Positions 34,772 to 43,506 of a DNA stretch of 64,000 bases are shown one piece after another; position 1 is the first letter of the stretch, and the number at the start of each line of letters is the position of its first letter. The notes below the pieces were generated by a model. That model did not search any database and was not told where the DNA came from. It worked only from the letters and a program-made list of their open reading frames with translations. A program made the position numbers and the translations under genes. Source of the DNA: Anaerolineales bacterium (lineage in GTDB: Bacteria; Chloroflexota; Anaerolineae; Anaerolineales; Villigracilaceae); the NCBI GenBank assembly GCA_020634885.1, contig JACKAW010000005.1, positions 186,001 through 250,000 on the forward strand, read 5' to 3'.

Positions 34772-34846
34772 AAAATTTAACACGGAATAAAATAGAATAT
34801 AAGTTCTATTCTACTACCGTTTTATTTGTGATGTAAAATTTGACGC

Positions 34847-35584
34847 ATGACGAACTCATCTGAATATATTCCCAAAATTGCCATGACCATCCATGCCCAC
34901 CCTGACGACCAGGAGTTTTCCATTGGCGGGACGCTTGCCAAATGGGCAAAGGCTGGGTGTGAGATCATCTCGGTCACCATCACAAGCGGCGACTCTGGCT
35001 CCAATGACCCCGCCAAAGACGCCGACTATAAACCCGAACTGGCAAAACTGCGCGAGGCAGAACAGACGGCGGCGAATACGGTATTGGGTGTAAAAGAAGC
35101 GGTCTTTATGCGTTACCCCGATGGCGAACTTGAACCCACCATTCAACTGCGCCGAGAGTTGACCAAACTCATCCGCAAGCACAAGCCGGATGCAGTGGTC
35201 ACCGGCAATCCCGAAGCATGGTTTTACGGAAGCGAGTATCTCAACCATGCCGATCACCGCGCCGCCGCCCGCGCCGCTTGCGAAGCAGTTTTCCCTTCGG
35301 CGGGGTCGCGCCTTATTTTTGCAGATCTGCTTTCCGAAGGATACGAGCCTCATGATGTAAAACGGCTGTATGTCCACGGGGTGGAAAAGCCGGATACCTG
35401 GGTGGATATTTCTGAAACCATTGATATTAAAGTAAAGGCTTTGCAGCAGCACGCCAGCCAAATTCCTGTAGACGAAGTTGAAAAATGGATGAAAGATTGG
35501 GCAAAGGAAGACGCAAAAGATAAAGACTTTGAGTATGCCGAATCCTATAAGGTGATGAAAATTTCAGGGGAAAATTCTGAATAA
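34847..35584 (+). CDS. PIG-L/LmbE-family zinc N-deacetylase
   Basis: 245 residues. The zinc motif is IHAHPDDQEFSIGGTLAKWA (HPDD), with the later conserved HADH in YLNHADHRAAARAACEAVF. The family removes acetyl groups from GlcNAc-type sugars or related metabolites such as those for mycothiol or bacillithiol. It lies three bases before the MBOAT gene, and that gene starts the acylation pair, so it may deacetylate the glycan that the pair later modifies. This link is inferred only from position. Confidence 0.9.
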   Translation: MTNSSEYIPKIAMTIHAHPDDQEFSIGGTLAKWAKAGCEIISVTITSGDSGSNDPAKDADYKPELAKLREAEQTAANTVLGVKEAVFMRYPDGELEPTIQLRRELTKLIRKHKPDAVVTGNPEAWFYGSEYLNHADHRAAARAACEAVFPSAGSRLIFADLLSEGYEPHDVKRLYVHGVEKPDTWVDISETIDIKVKALQQHASQIPVDEVEKWMKDWAKEDAKDKDFEYAESYKVMKISGENSE

Positions 35585-35587
35585 CCA

Positions 35588-36982
35588 ATGAACTTCATCG
35601 GCGTTGAATTTTTATATTTCTTTTTAATCGTCTTTGTTTTGTATTGGGTATTCCCCAACCGGCGCTGGCAAAACGTTTTACTATTTGCAGCAAGCCTGGT
35701 TTTTTATGGCTGGCTGGCTGCCTGGCACGCTCTTGTTCTGCTCGCTTCCATTGCCGTAGATTATTTCCTCGCACTTGCCATGCCGCGCTGGAAAACACGT
35801 TCATCCCTGCTGATGTGGCTGGGGATTATTTTGAACATCGGGCTGATCGCCTCGGTGAAGTACTATCTCAATTTTGATGATGCCCTGGCAGAATGGTCGC
35901 TTCAAACCGGATTTGGGCAGGGGTTCCTCCTCTCAACCATTCTCCTTCCTTTGGGCGTTTCCTTCTTTACATTGAAAAAGATCGCCTATCTGGTGGACGT
36001 GAATCGCAGCGCCATGCCTCCGGTAAAAGATTTCATTGCGTTTGGGGCGTATGTTTCTTTTTTTCCGCAGGTATTTTCGGGCCCCATCGACCGCCCGCAG
36101 GCTTTTCTTAAGCAATTGGAAGAGCCGCGCACATGGGCGATGGATCACATCTACAACGCCTGGCAATTGATCGTGATGGGCTTGTTCAAAAAGATTGTCA
36201 TTGCCAATACTGTAAAAGTGATTGTGGACCAGATCTTCTTGATGCGCGAACCTTCAAAGATTTTCCTCATCGTGGGCGGGCTTGGTTTCACCCTGCAAAT
36301 TCTCGCGGACTTTTCATCCTACACTGACCTTTCGCGGGGCATCGCCTTCCTCTTGGGGCTAAAGACGAGCGAGAACTTCAACAAGCCCTACATCTCTCAA
36401 ACCCCCAATGATTTTTGGAACCGCTGGCACATGTCCTTCTCTTTCTGGCTGAGGGATTACATCTTCTTTCCTGTGCGGCGGGCATTGATGCGTGCAAGCT
36501 GGCTGCCTGCCGTCTTTTCACAGATCGTACCTCCGCTTATCACCATGTTCATCAGCGGGGTATGGCATGGCACTGGTAATACCTTTATCGTATGGGGTTT
36601 ATATTACGGTGTGTTGATCGTGACCTACCAATTGCTTGGAGTAAAAGTTGGGCAAACCCCGACGAAGCGTTTTTTTGCATGGCTGGTCATGTTCATGCTC
36701 ATTGCATTTGGCTGGGTCATCTTTCGGGCGCCGTCTACGGCGTGGCTGTGGAACGCCCTGAGATTATCTCCTTTTGCCAGCGGACCAGAGGAATGGTTCG
36801 CGTCTCTGACGCTGACGGTGATGATCGCTTTTTATGCGTCCCTGCTTTTTATAAAATATATCTTGGATGAATATTTCCCCAAAATCACCTGGCTCCATGC
36901 CCTTTATTATGCCGCCGCCCTGATACTGACTTTTGTATTTATGAATTCGTCCACGCCTGATTTTATCTACTTTCAATTCTAA
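35588..36982 (+). CDS. MBOAT acyltransferase (AlgI/DltB-like) with C-terminal FIYFQF motif
   Basis: 464 residues, about ten membrane helices. MBOAT motifs: YVSFFPQVFSGPIDRP, FADFSSYTDLSRGIAFLLGL (here LADFSSYTDLSRG), DFWNRWHMSFSFWLRDYIFF, and the presumed catalytic His in FISGVWHGTGNTFIVWGLYY. The last residues are PDFIYFQF, matching the FxYxxF C-terminal acyl-transfer motif described for DltX. MBOATs take an acyl group from a cytoplasmic donor and pass it outside. The downstream SGNH-like gene overlaps by TAATG. Confidence 0.92.
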   Translation: MNFIGVEFLYFFLIVFVLYWVFPNRRWQNVLLFAASLVFYGWLAAWHALVLLASIAVDYFLALAMPRWKTRSSLLMWLGIILNIGLIASVKYYLNFDDALAEWSLQTGFGQGFLLSTILLPLGVSFFTLKKIAYLVDVNRSAMPPVKDFIAFGAYVSFFPQVFSGPIDRPQAFLKQLEEPRTWAMDHIYNAWQLIVMGLFKKIVIANTVKVIVDQIFLMREPSKIFLIVGGLGFTLQILADFSSYTDLSRGIAFLLGLKTSENFNKPYISQTPNDFWNRWHMSFSFWLRDYIFFPVRRALMRASWLPAVFSQIVPPLITMFISGVWHGTGNTFIVWGLYYGVLIVTYQLLGVKVGQTPTKRFFAWLVMFMLIAFGWVIFRAPSTAWLWNALRLSPFASGPEEWFASLTLTVMIAFYASLLFIKYILDEYFPKITWLHALYYAAALILTFVFMNSSTPDFIYFQF

Positions 36983-37998
36983 TGAACTCAAAAAAACTCT
37001 TTGTCCATTTTATGCTGGCTTCGCTTGCGCTCCTTGTTGTGAGCAGCGCTCTCATCTCGCTTCGCTACAACCTGCCATACCCCGCCAAACTCGGACCAGA
37101 ATTTGATGTTGTCCTGAAATATGACGACATGGTTGCCATTGAAAATACCCATCCTGAGATCGTCATGATCGGCGACTCTGTTTTGGAAGAAGGGGTGGAC
37201 GAAAAACAGCTCTCCGAAGAATTAGGGGTGACTGTGCATCGCTCTCCCATTCCGGGCTCGGGTACAGCGGCATGGTATCTCTTTATGAAGAATATTGTCT
37301 ATGGCGCAGACTATCATCCAAAGTATGTTGTTGTGCTGTTTCGTCATACCATTCTGACCGTTCCCGAATATCGTACCGGCGGAAAATACTTTTACCTGTT
37401 GGATGATTACGCTCGTAAGGAAGAGCCGCTGGTTGCAGAGATCGTATTCATTAACCAGATGACCCCCTTTGAAAAATTTGCCGAGCAATACATTCCAGCA
37501 TACACCGCGCGGGTGGACATTCGCGAAGACCTGGATAATGCCTTGCGGTATAAGATCCCTGCCCTTGCAGGCTGCGACCGCGATTGCACAGACCAGGCTG
37601 TAGGGTCTCTCTTCGGCAGGGAAGTAGACCCGATTGCCCTGAACCTTGCACAGGAAGATGCTGCCAAAGTGCTCTACGACCCTAAAGAGTTTGACTTTGA
37701 CCGGCAGATCGATACATCCCTGCTGCCGCACATGATCAGGCTGGCGCAGCAAAATGGAAGTACGTTGATCTTCGTCCGCACAAAAATATTTGGACCAGAA
37801 CCTGCCGAGCTAAAACAATACACTCAAAAACTGGATGAATACCTCGCCCAACAGGAGGGCGTGATCCTGTTGGATTACGAAAATGACCCTAGAATATTGG
37901 AAAGTTTTTACGTGGATAGCTTGCACAATAACCCGTATGGAAAGCATGAATTCACCAGTATCCTTGCAGAAGATTTCAAAACGATCATTACCCGATAG
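36982..37998 (+). CDS. Membrane-anchored SGNH-like protein paired with MBOAT
   Basis: 338 residues. One N-terminal helix (FVHFMLASLALLVVSSALIS). Block I is PEIVMIGDSVLEEGVD with the GDS nucleophile. The C-terminal DSLHNNPYGKHEF could supply the Asp-His pair. Arrangement and topology match the outer transferase partner of AlgI/DltB-type MBOATs (AlgJ/AlgX, DltD), which moves the acyl group to the final polymer. The coupled start (TAATG) with the MBOAT supports one functional unit. Confidence 0.78.
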   Translation: MNSKKLFVHFMLASLALLVVSSALISLRYNLPYPAKLGPEFDVVLKYDDMVAIENTHPEIVMIGDSVLEEGVDEKQLSEELGVTVHRSPIPGSGTAAWYLFMKNIVYGADYHPKYVVVLFRHTILTVPEYRTGGKYFYLLDDYARKEEPLVAEIVFINQMTPFEKFAEQYIPAYTARVDIREDLDNALRYKIPALAGCDRDCTDQAVGSLFGREVDPIALNLAQEDAAKVLYDPKEFDFDRQIDTSLLPHMIRLAQQNGSTLIFVRTKIFGPEPAELKQYTQKLDEYLAQQEGVILLDYENDPRILESFYVDSLHNNPYGKHEFTSILAEDFKTIITR

Positions 37999-38000
37999 TA

Positions 38001-38030
38001 AAAAAATCCAGCGACTCCGCTGGATTTTTT
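38001..38030. terminator. Bidirectional terminator
   Basis: AAAAAATCCAGCG (38001-38013), loop ACTC, CGCTGGATTTTTT (38018-38030): perfect 13-bp stem with U-tracts on both strands, between convergent genes. Confidence 0.93.
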
Positions 38031-38052
38031 ATTTATGTGAATGTTTTGTTTT

Positions 38053-38754
38053 CTAAAAGAACCAATGCCCCACTAGGGCAGATGCCAGGGTCATGCTGAT
38101 ATTGTCGATGTCTTTGTAATGCAAAGACTCGACTGCCGCGCCGATCAACGAAATGACCGTAAGAGGCAGGAGATAACTGGAAAACGGGGCAGAAAAAACA
38201 CCTGCGTTGACGTACACATAGATCATTGCAGCCGAAAAAACAAACCCGCCCACGAACACGCTCACCATCCCGGCTACAGATTTTTCCTTACTCCAGGGCA
38301 GTTTGGGCGAAGCGATGCGCCGACCAAAAATGTCAGCAATGCCGTCACCACCGCACATCATCATCAGGGCAATGATGCCAATGGCTGAATCGCGCCAGTA
38401 GACCAGCGTCAACACCACGAACATGATCCCGTAATACAGCGGACCTCGCAAAATCTCCTTCGGGTCACCTGTGCGCGACATGGCATCCACCGAAGCCTTG
38501 TCTTTGAGAACGCCGAAACCGATGAGCGCGAATTGCACTGTGATCGCAAACGGAACGAGCGCGGCAAGCCATCGGGCGGAGGGAGCTTCGTCGAAAAAGA
38601 ACCAGCACAAAACAAAGATGGGCCCCGTGCCGATGTGGATCAACTTGCGGCTGAGCTTGCTTTCGATCCACCCGCGATGGGCAAAGAAATCCATCAGGCG
38701 TAAAAATCCGAGCGCGATGGCAAAAGTGAGAGCAAGGGCAATGTAATTATTCAA
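38053..38754 (-). CDS. Dolichol/phytol kinase-like CDP-alcohol or CTP-dependent membrane enzyme
   Basis: 233 residues with about seven helices. SRKLIHIGTGPIFVLCWFFF, PKEILRGPLYYGIMFVVLT and GGDGIADIFGRRIASPKLPW match the SEC59/VTE5/DGK1 group, which phosphorylates isoprenoid alcohols or diacylglycerol using CTP. PWSKEKSVAGMVSVFVGGFV is the second conserved block. The acceptor lipid is not predictable. It stands alone between a terminator and lysK. Confidence 0.82.
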   Translation of the reverse strand: MNNYIALALTFAIALGFLRLMDFFAHRGWIESKLSRKLIHIGTGPIFVLCWFFFDEAPSARWLAALVPFAITVQFALIGFGVLKDKASVDAMSRTGDPKEILRGPLYYGIMFVVLTLVYWRDSAIGIIALMMMCGGDGIADIFGRRIASPKLPWSKEKSVAGMVSVFVGGFVFSAAMIYVYVNAGVFSAPFSSYLLPLTVISLIGAAVESLHYKDIDNISMTLASALVGHWFF

Positions 38755-38829
38755 GGGTGTCTCCTGAAAAAAGATTTTCCATTTATAACCCCAACCCCCC
38801 TGTCAAAGACTCCCAGGTTTTCAAAATGT

Positions 38830-39867
38830 TTACCCGCTCAATTTTTCGAGCGCCGCGCTCAATACCTCAACGGCTTTACGGTAATCGTCAAGATTAATAT
38901 GTTCGTTGGGCGTGTGATCGAGAGCAGAATCACCGGGACCATACACCACCGCCGGACACTGCCAAACAGGGGCGACGATGTTCAAATCTGCCGTGCCTGT
39001 TTTGTAGACGAAACGCGGCTCGCCGCCCTGTGAGCGGATTCCACTTAAGAATGCTCGTACCAACTGTGAATTTTTCTCACACTTCCATGCCGAGATGGCA
39101 AAACCTGTTGGCTCAACAATTTCACCATTCACAATTTCCTTCAACTTCACATACCAATCTTCCGGCGAGACTTCCACCGGCAAACGCACGCCGACTTTTA
39201 ACTTTGCCCATTGCTCAAAATCATTCGAGTCTGAATCCATGCCGCGCAGGGTGAGTAATAATTTATCAAATACTTTTGGTTTATCGGCATTGAACGAATC
39301 GACATACGCTTTGATCTTCAGCCAAACTTCCACAGCCGCCTCTGCTGCCGTCTCTTCGCCGCTGGCTGTGTGCGCCTGCCCGCGTTTGACGGTGACATTT
39401 GCCCACGCACTGCCTTTGTAACCGAGCGCAACCCGATCCCATTGATTTGGCTCGCCGATGATGGCGAAGTCTGGTTTGTATTGCGTTGCGACAAATCTTG
39501 CGCCTTCAGAATTGCGCTCTTCTTCCACCGCACCGATGACCACAAACTGCCAGCCATCCTTCACTCCAACCTTCGCCACCGCATCGACAAAACTCGCCAG
39601 CGGACCTTTCGCATCCACTGAGCCACGCCCATAGAACAAGTCTGAGACTTGCTCTACTTTAATCTCACCCGGCACCGTGTCAATGTGACCCAGCAAGACC
39701 ACCTGCTTCGCCCCCTGCCCCATCACGCCGACAGCGTTGCCAGCTTCATCAATAAAGGCGTTGTCATAGCCTAATGACTTCATCCGCGCTACCAACCATT
39801 CAACCGCGCCGTGTTCCTGACCAGAGGGGCTGTATTGAGAAACGAGTCCGATTAAAGTTTCGCTCAT
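38830..39867 (-). CDS. lysK: LysW-lysine/LysW-ornithine hydrolase, M20 family
   Basis: 345 residues. M20 metallopeptidase motifs: VVLLGHIDTVPG, YGRGSVDAKGPLASFVDA and VIGAVEEERNSEGARF. In the LysW pathway LysK releases the finished amino acid from the carrier protein LysW. It is the last gene of the group lysY-lysZ-lysJ-lysK on the minus strand. The nearby argG and argH suggest ornithine as the product, though some LysK enzymes serve both lysine and arginine synthesis. Confidence 0.88.
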   Translation of the reverse strand: MSETLIGLVSQYSPSGQEHGAVEWLVARMKSLGYDNAFIDEAGNAVGVMGQGAKQVVLLGHIDTVPGEIKVEQVSDLFYGRGSVDAKGPLASFVDAVAKVGVKDGWQFVVIGAVEEERNSEGARFVATQYKPDFAIIGEPNQWDRVALGYKGSAWANVTVKRGQAHTASGEETAAEAAVEVWLKIKAYVDSFNADKPKVFDKLLLTLRGMDSDSNDFEQWAKLKVGVRLPVEVSPEDWYVKLKEIVNGEIVEPTGFAISAWKCEKNSQLVRAFLSGIRSQGGEPRFVYKTGTADLNIVAPVWQCPAVVYGPGDSALDHTPNEHINLDDYRKAVEVLSAALEKLSG

Positions 39868-39922
39868 TGCATATCCTGATTATGGAAAATGGTTAATGGA
39901 GAATGGGTAATTCCAGTCTCCA
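39868..39922. repeat. Intergenic repeat, 'ggttaatggagaatgg' type
   Basis: ATGGTTAATGGAGA (about 39889-39902) faces TCTCCATTAACCAT (about 39916-39929). It lies between lysJ and lysK. Confidence 0.6.
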
Positions 39923-41098
39923 TTAACCATCGATCTCTTGGGTTAGAACCTCGGTCAATATATCCACCAAACGGTCAATTTGTTCATAGGTAATCACCAA
40001 AGGCGGCAATAAACGAATCACTGTCAAGCCAGCATTTAAAGCAATAACCTTCTTCTCTTGCAAGGTTTTGATGTACCCCGTCACCTTCTGCTTCATTTCG
40101 ATGCCGACCATCAAACCAAGTCCGCGAATCTCGCGGATGTTGGGTGATTGAATGGCTTTCAACTTCTCCATCAAATACGCACCCTTCGCTGCGGCTTGAC
40201 CGGATAAATCCTCTTCGCGCATTACGTCCAATGCAGCGTTTGCCGCCGCACACGAAAGCGGATTGCCACCGAAGGTGGAGCCATGCACACCCGGCGTGAG
40301 ATTCTTTACATTGGGTCCGATCAAGACGGCACCCATGGGCACGCCTCCAGCGAGAGACTTGGCACAGGTCAGCAGATCAGGCGTCACGCTATAGTGTTGA
40401 ACTGCGAACATCTTGCCCGTACGCCCAAAACCTGTCTGGATTTCATCCACGATCAACAACGCACTGCGCTCATCACAGATGCGGCGGGCGGCTTGGATAT
40501 ATTCTGCCGAAGCGGGGTGTACGCCGCCTTCGCCTTGCACCACTTCCAAAATCACAGCGGCAGTCTCTTCGTTGACGGCTTTATCCAAGGCTTCAATATT
40601 GTTGTACGAAACATGCGAAACACCAGGCAACAGCGGTTCGAAGCCTTCACGATATTTTTTATTGAAGGTCGCTGAAAGCGAGCCGAATGTGCGCCCATGA
40701 AAAGCGCGATTCGCCGCAATGAAATTTTTCCGTCCCGTGGAAATACGCGCGAACTTGAACGCCGCTTCCACCGCTTCGGTGCCTGAATTGCAGAAGAAGA
40801 CTCTGTCCATGCCGGGCACAAGTGATGTAATTTTTTCCATCAATGCAGCGCGTTGATCGTTCGGAAATGTTTCAAATAAAGTAATGAGCGTGTTCGCCTG
40901 CTTATACAACGCCTCGGCGATCTTCGGGTGAGCGTGACCTAAATTCGCCACGCCATGCCCCGATGAACAATCGAGATACTCATTGCCATCGACATCGAAC
41001 AGCGAAGCACCCTGTCCGCGGACAATGGTTAAAGTCTGTTTGGCGTACACGCCAGATGTATGTTTGTTTTCAGTATCAATTGTTTGTTGAGTGTTCAT
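39923..41098 (-). CDS. lysJ: LysW-aminoadipate/glutamate semialdehyde aminotransferase
   Basis: 391 residues, class III aminotransferase. YLDCSSGHGVANLGHAHPKI, FCNSGTEAVEAAFKFARI, LLIVDEIQTGFGRTGKM and the PLP lysine in CAKSLAGGVPMGA. It uses glutamate to aminate the semialdehyde held on LysW. The start overlaps the lysZ stop by four bases (ATGA). ArgD and LysJ are hard to separate by sequence; the LysW context decides the name. Confidence 0.9.
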   Translation of the reverse strand: MNTQQTIDTENKHTSGVYAKQTLTIVRGQGASLFDVDGNEYLDCSSGHGVANLGHAHPKIAEALYKQANTLITLFETFPNDQRAALMEKITSLVPGMDRVFFCNSGTEAVEAAFKFARISTGRKNFIAANRAFHGRTFGSLSATFNKKYREGFEPLLPGVSHVSYNNIEALDKAVNEETAAVILEVVQGEGGVHPASAEYIQAARRICDERSALLIVDEIQTGFGRTGKMFAVQHYSVTPDLLTCAKSLAGGVPMGAVLIGPNVKNLTPGVHGSTFGGNPLSCAAANAALDVMREEDLSGQAAAKGAYLMEKLKAIQSPNIREIRGLGLMVGIEMKQKVTGYIKTLQEKKVIALNAGLTVIRLLPPLVITYEQIDRLVDILTEVLTQEIDG

Positions 41099-41904
41099 TC
41101 GATTACCGTTCCATTTCCAGCCAACGCATTCGAGATCGGATTTTGAATGCGTCCATCCGCGATGATGACGCGACTCACGCCGCCATTGAGCGCTTCCTCC
41201 GCGCCAAGCACTTTCTTCTTCATGCGACCTTGCGCCGCTTCACTCGCCGCCGATAACTGATTCATCGGCAGTTGCCGAATGAGCGTTGACTCGTCTGGAA
41301 AGTTTTTCATCAAGCCGGGCACCGCCGTGAGCAACAGCAGACTCTCCGCCTTAAGCGCCGAAGCCACCATCGCCGCCGCACGATCGGCATCAACATTCAA
41401 CGCCTCCCCTTTTTCACTGACAGCCACCGGCGCGATCACGGGCAGATAACCCATATCCAAAAGTGCCATCAACAACTCGCTATTCACCTTTTCGATCTTC
41501 CCCGTGTAATCATCGCGGATAATCTTGCGCTTGCCGTTCTCAATGCTCTGCACCGACTCTTTGCGCGTGGCTTGCATTAACCTGCCATCCAAGCCGCACA
41601 AGCCAAAAGCATTCACGCCCAGCATTTGCAATTGCTCAGTCAACAGCGAATTGACCTTGCCATTGACCGCCATCAAAAATATCTCAAGTGTCTTTCTATC
41701 GGTGTAACGCGAGGTGTATCCCGAAGGCGAGGTGATCATTTTGGGCGGCGTACCCAACCCTTCGCCCAAAGCATTCGCTTCCGCAGACCCACCATGCACA
41801 AAGACCAATTTCTTGCCTTGATTTAACAACTCCACAGCATCTTTGCAGATCGCAGAAAAATCAACCCCTTCAGTGCCGCCGAGTTTGACTACTGTAATTT
41901 CCAT
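41095..41904 (-). CDS. lysZ: LysW-aminoadipate/glutamate kinase
   Basis: 269 residues, amino acid kinase fold, ArgB-like. VVKLGGTEGVDF, LVFVHGGSAEANALGEGLG, LCGLDGRLMQATRK, LNVDADRAAAMVASALKAES, and the end GVSRVIIADGRIQNPISNAL. It phosphorylates the side-chain carboxyl of the LysW-linked glutamate or aminoadipate. It lies between lysY and lysJ. A repeat separates it from lysY. Confidence 0.9.
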   Translation of the reverse strand: MEITVVKLGGTEGVDFSAICKDAVELLNQGKKLVFVHGGSAEANALGEGLGTPPKMITSPSGYTSRYTDRKTLEIFLMAVNGKVNSLLTEQLQMLGVNAFGLCGLDGRLMQATRKESVQSIENGKRKIIRDDYTGKIEKVNSELLMALLDMGYLPVIAPVAVSEKGEALNVDADRAAAMVASALKAESLLLLTAVPGLMKNFPDESTLIRQLPMNQLSAASEAAQGRMKKKVLGAEEALNGGVSRVIIADGRIQNPISNALAGNGTVIE

Positions 41905-41980
41905 AATTTCTCCAAGTTCAAAATGCAGAATGCAAAATTTAGAATGCAGAATAAAAATTCTTCATTCATCATTCTGCATT
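41905..41980. repeat. Palindromic 'tgcagaatgcaaaat' repeat between lysY and lysZ
   Basis: AATTTAGAATGCAGAAT (about 41936-41952) faces ATTCTGCATTCTAAATT (about 41970-41986), a perfect 17-bp inverted repeat, plus CATTCATCATTC elements. This family also appears at 44636-44727, 53393-53425, 62584-62617 and inside hisD. The lysY stop is inside its edge. Confidence 0.85.
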
Positions 41981-43015
41981 CTAAATTGGATGAAGCCCCA
42001 TAAACTCCAACCCCAGCGTCTCATCCCAGCCCATCATCAAGTTCATACATTGAACAGCCGTACCCGAAGCGCCCTTCATGAGATTATCAATCGCACACAT
42101 CGCCACAATGTGACCGTTACTCTCGTCTAATTCAAAGCCGAGGTCGGCGTAATTGGAGCCAGCCAAAATCTTCGGCTCTGGCACACGGTAAATTCCACGC
42201 TGCTCTTTGACCACGCGCACGAACGGATTTTCATTCGCAACCGCTCTATAGGCTTTCCACAAATCTTTTGTCGCCACCCCAAGCTTCACCTTGGAATGAG
42301 CCGTTGCCAACACGCCACGGACAATGTCCACAGCAGTCATCGTCAGCGATACATCTTTCACGCCCATCTCTTGAATCACTTCGGCCGTGTGACGATGACC
42401 GAATGCCGAGAACGTGCGGATTACGTTGGCGCGTTCTGCATGAAGCGAACCGGAATTTCCTTCTGCGCCGCCTTCGGAAGAACCAACTTTGATCTCAATA
42501 AAAATCGGCGCGGATAAATCCAGCAAGTCCGCTTTGATGAGCGGCAGCAACGCCAAATTACTCGCCGTGGCATTGCATCCCACCCCACTGATGTAATTCG
42601 CTTTGGAAATTTCTTCGCGGTGTAGTTCGGGAAGACCATACACGAACTTGCTCAACCACTCCGGCGCGGCATGTTTCTCGCCGTACCATTGCTCGTAAAA
42701 ATCCGCATCCCGCAAGCGGAAATCCGCCGCAAGGTCAATGATCTTCGTGCCAAGTTTGGCGTATTCTTCGATGTGTTTCTGTGCCTGTCCATGCGGTTGG
42801 GCGAGGAAGAGCATATCCACCGGCTCCAACTGCGAAGGGTCGCTAAACTTCAACTGTGTGTGCTTTCTCAAATTCGGATGAGTCTGATACACATACTCAC
42901 CTACCTTTGAGCGTGAAGTCACCTGCTTAATTTCCACGTTCGGGTGACCCAGCAGCAAGCGAATCAACTCGCCACCGCCGTATCCCGAACCACCAATGAT
43001 CGATACAGTTGTCAT
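41981..43015 (-). CDS. lysY: LysW-aminoadipyl/glutamyl phosphate reductase
   Basis: 344 residues, ArgC fold. The NADP-binding start is MTTVSIIGGSGYGGGELIRL. The catalytic Cys lies in ISGVGCNATASNLALLPL; the GCNAT form is of LysY type, not the PGCYPT of classical ArgC. Further motifs: VGSSEGGAEGNSGSLHAERA and AEVIQEMG. It reduces the acyl phosphate on LysW to the semialdehyde. Confidence 0.9.
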   Translation of the reverse strand: MTTVSIIGGSGYGGGELIRLLLGHPNVEIKQVTSRSKVGEYVYQTHPNLRKHTQLKFSDPSQLEPVDMLFLAQPHGQAQKHIEEYAKLGTKIIDLAADFRLRDADFYEQWYGEKHAAPEWLSKFVYGLPELHREEISKANYISGVGCNATASNLALLPLIKADLLDLSAPIFIEIKVGSSEGGAEGNSGSLHAERANVIRTFSAFGHRHTAEVIQEMGVKDVSLTMTAVDIVRGVLATAHSKVKLGVATKDLWKAYRAVANENPFVRVVKEQRGIYRVPEPKILAGSNYADLGFELDESNGHIVAMCAIDNLMKGASGTAVQCMNLMMGWDETLGLEFMGLHPI

Positions 43016-43067
43016 ACAATTCCTTTTCTTATATAATGTCGCAAATACTTTACTTTTTTGAGGAAAA

Positions 43068-43499
43068 ATGCCTATTACCTACAATATTTTCCCAGAATTG
43101 GATCTTGTCATCTACGTCTGTGTCGGAACAATCACACCAACCGAGTTTTTCAAAGTTGGCGACCAAGTCTTACTCGACCCACGACTCAAAGACAAAACGA
43201 AAGTTATTCTTGATCTGTTCAACGCTGATCTGGATACCTCTGTTTCGGATATCCACCTTGCCATTTTCAAGAATAAAGAGGCACAGAAACTGGGCAAAGA
43301 AGTTGGACCAACTGCGGTGTACACCCGAAGTACGTCATTAAGATTTCTTGGGGAAACCTTACGTCATTTATCCTTTGAAACCGTTACAAATTTTAGTATT
43401 TTTCATAACCAGTATGATGCCATTCAATGGCTGGGGCTTTCAGAAGAGGAAGTTCTCAACGCCTGGGCAGAGTTGGAGAAACAAGTCTCTTCGGCGTAG
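43068..43499 (+). CDS. Small STAS/SpoIIAA-like protein
   Basis: 143 residues. ITYNIFPELDLVIYVCVGTI, PTEFFKVGDQVLLDPRLKDK, ILDLFNADLDTSVSDI resemble SpoIIAA-like (STAS-related) stand-alone domains, which are common in bacteria and of unknown role. The gene lies on the opposite strand inside the LysW cluster, between lysY and lysX. GAGGAAAA precedes the ATG and a TATAAT is at 43032-43037, so it has its own promoter. Confidence 0.6.
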   Translation: MPITYNIFPELDLVIYVCVGTITPTEFFKVGDQVLLDPRLKDKTKVILDLFNADLDTSVSDIHLAIFKNKEAQKLGKEVGPTAVYTRSTSLRFLGETLRHLSFETVTNFSIFHNQYDAIQWLGLSEEEVLNAWAELEKQVSSA

Positions 43500-43506
43500 A
43501 TCAAGA

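Noticed and set aside
38830..41904. Classical N-acetyl arginine pathway (argE, argD, argB names)
   Set aside because: LysW with its EDWGE end and LysX are present and LysY has GCNAT; no argJ or argA is seen, so LysW names are preferred.
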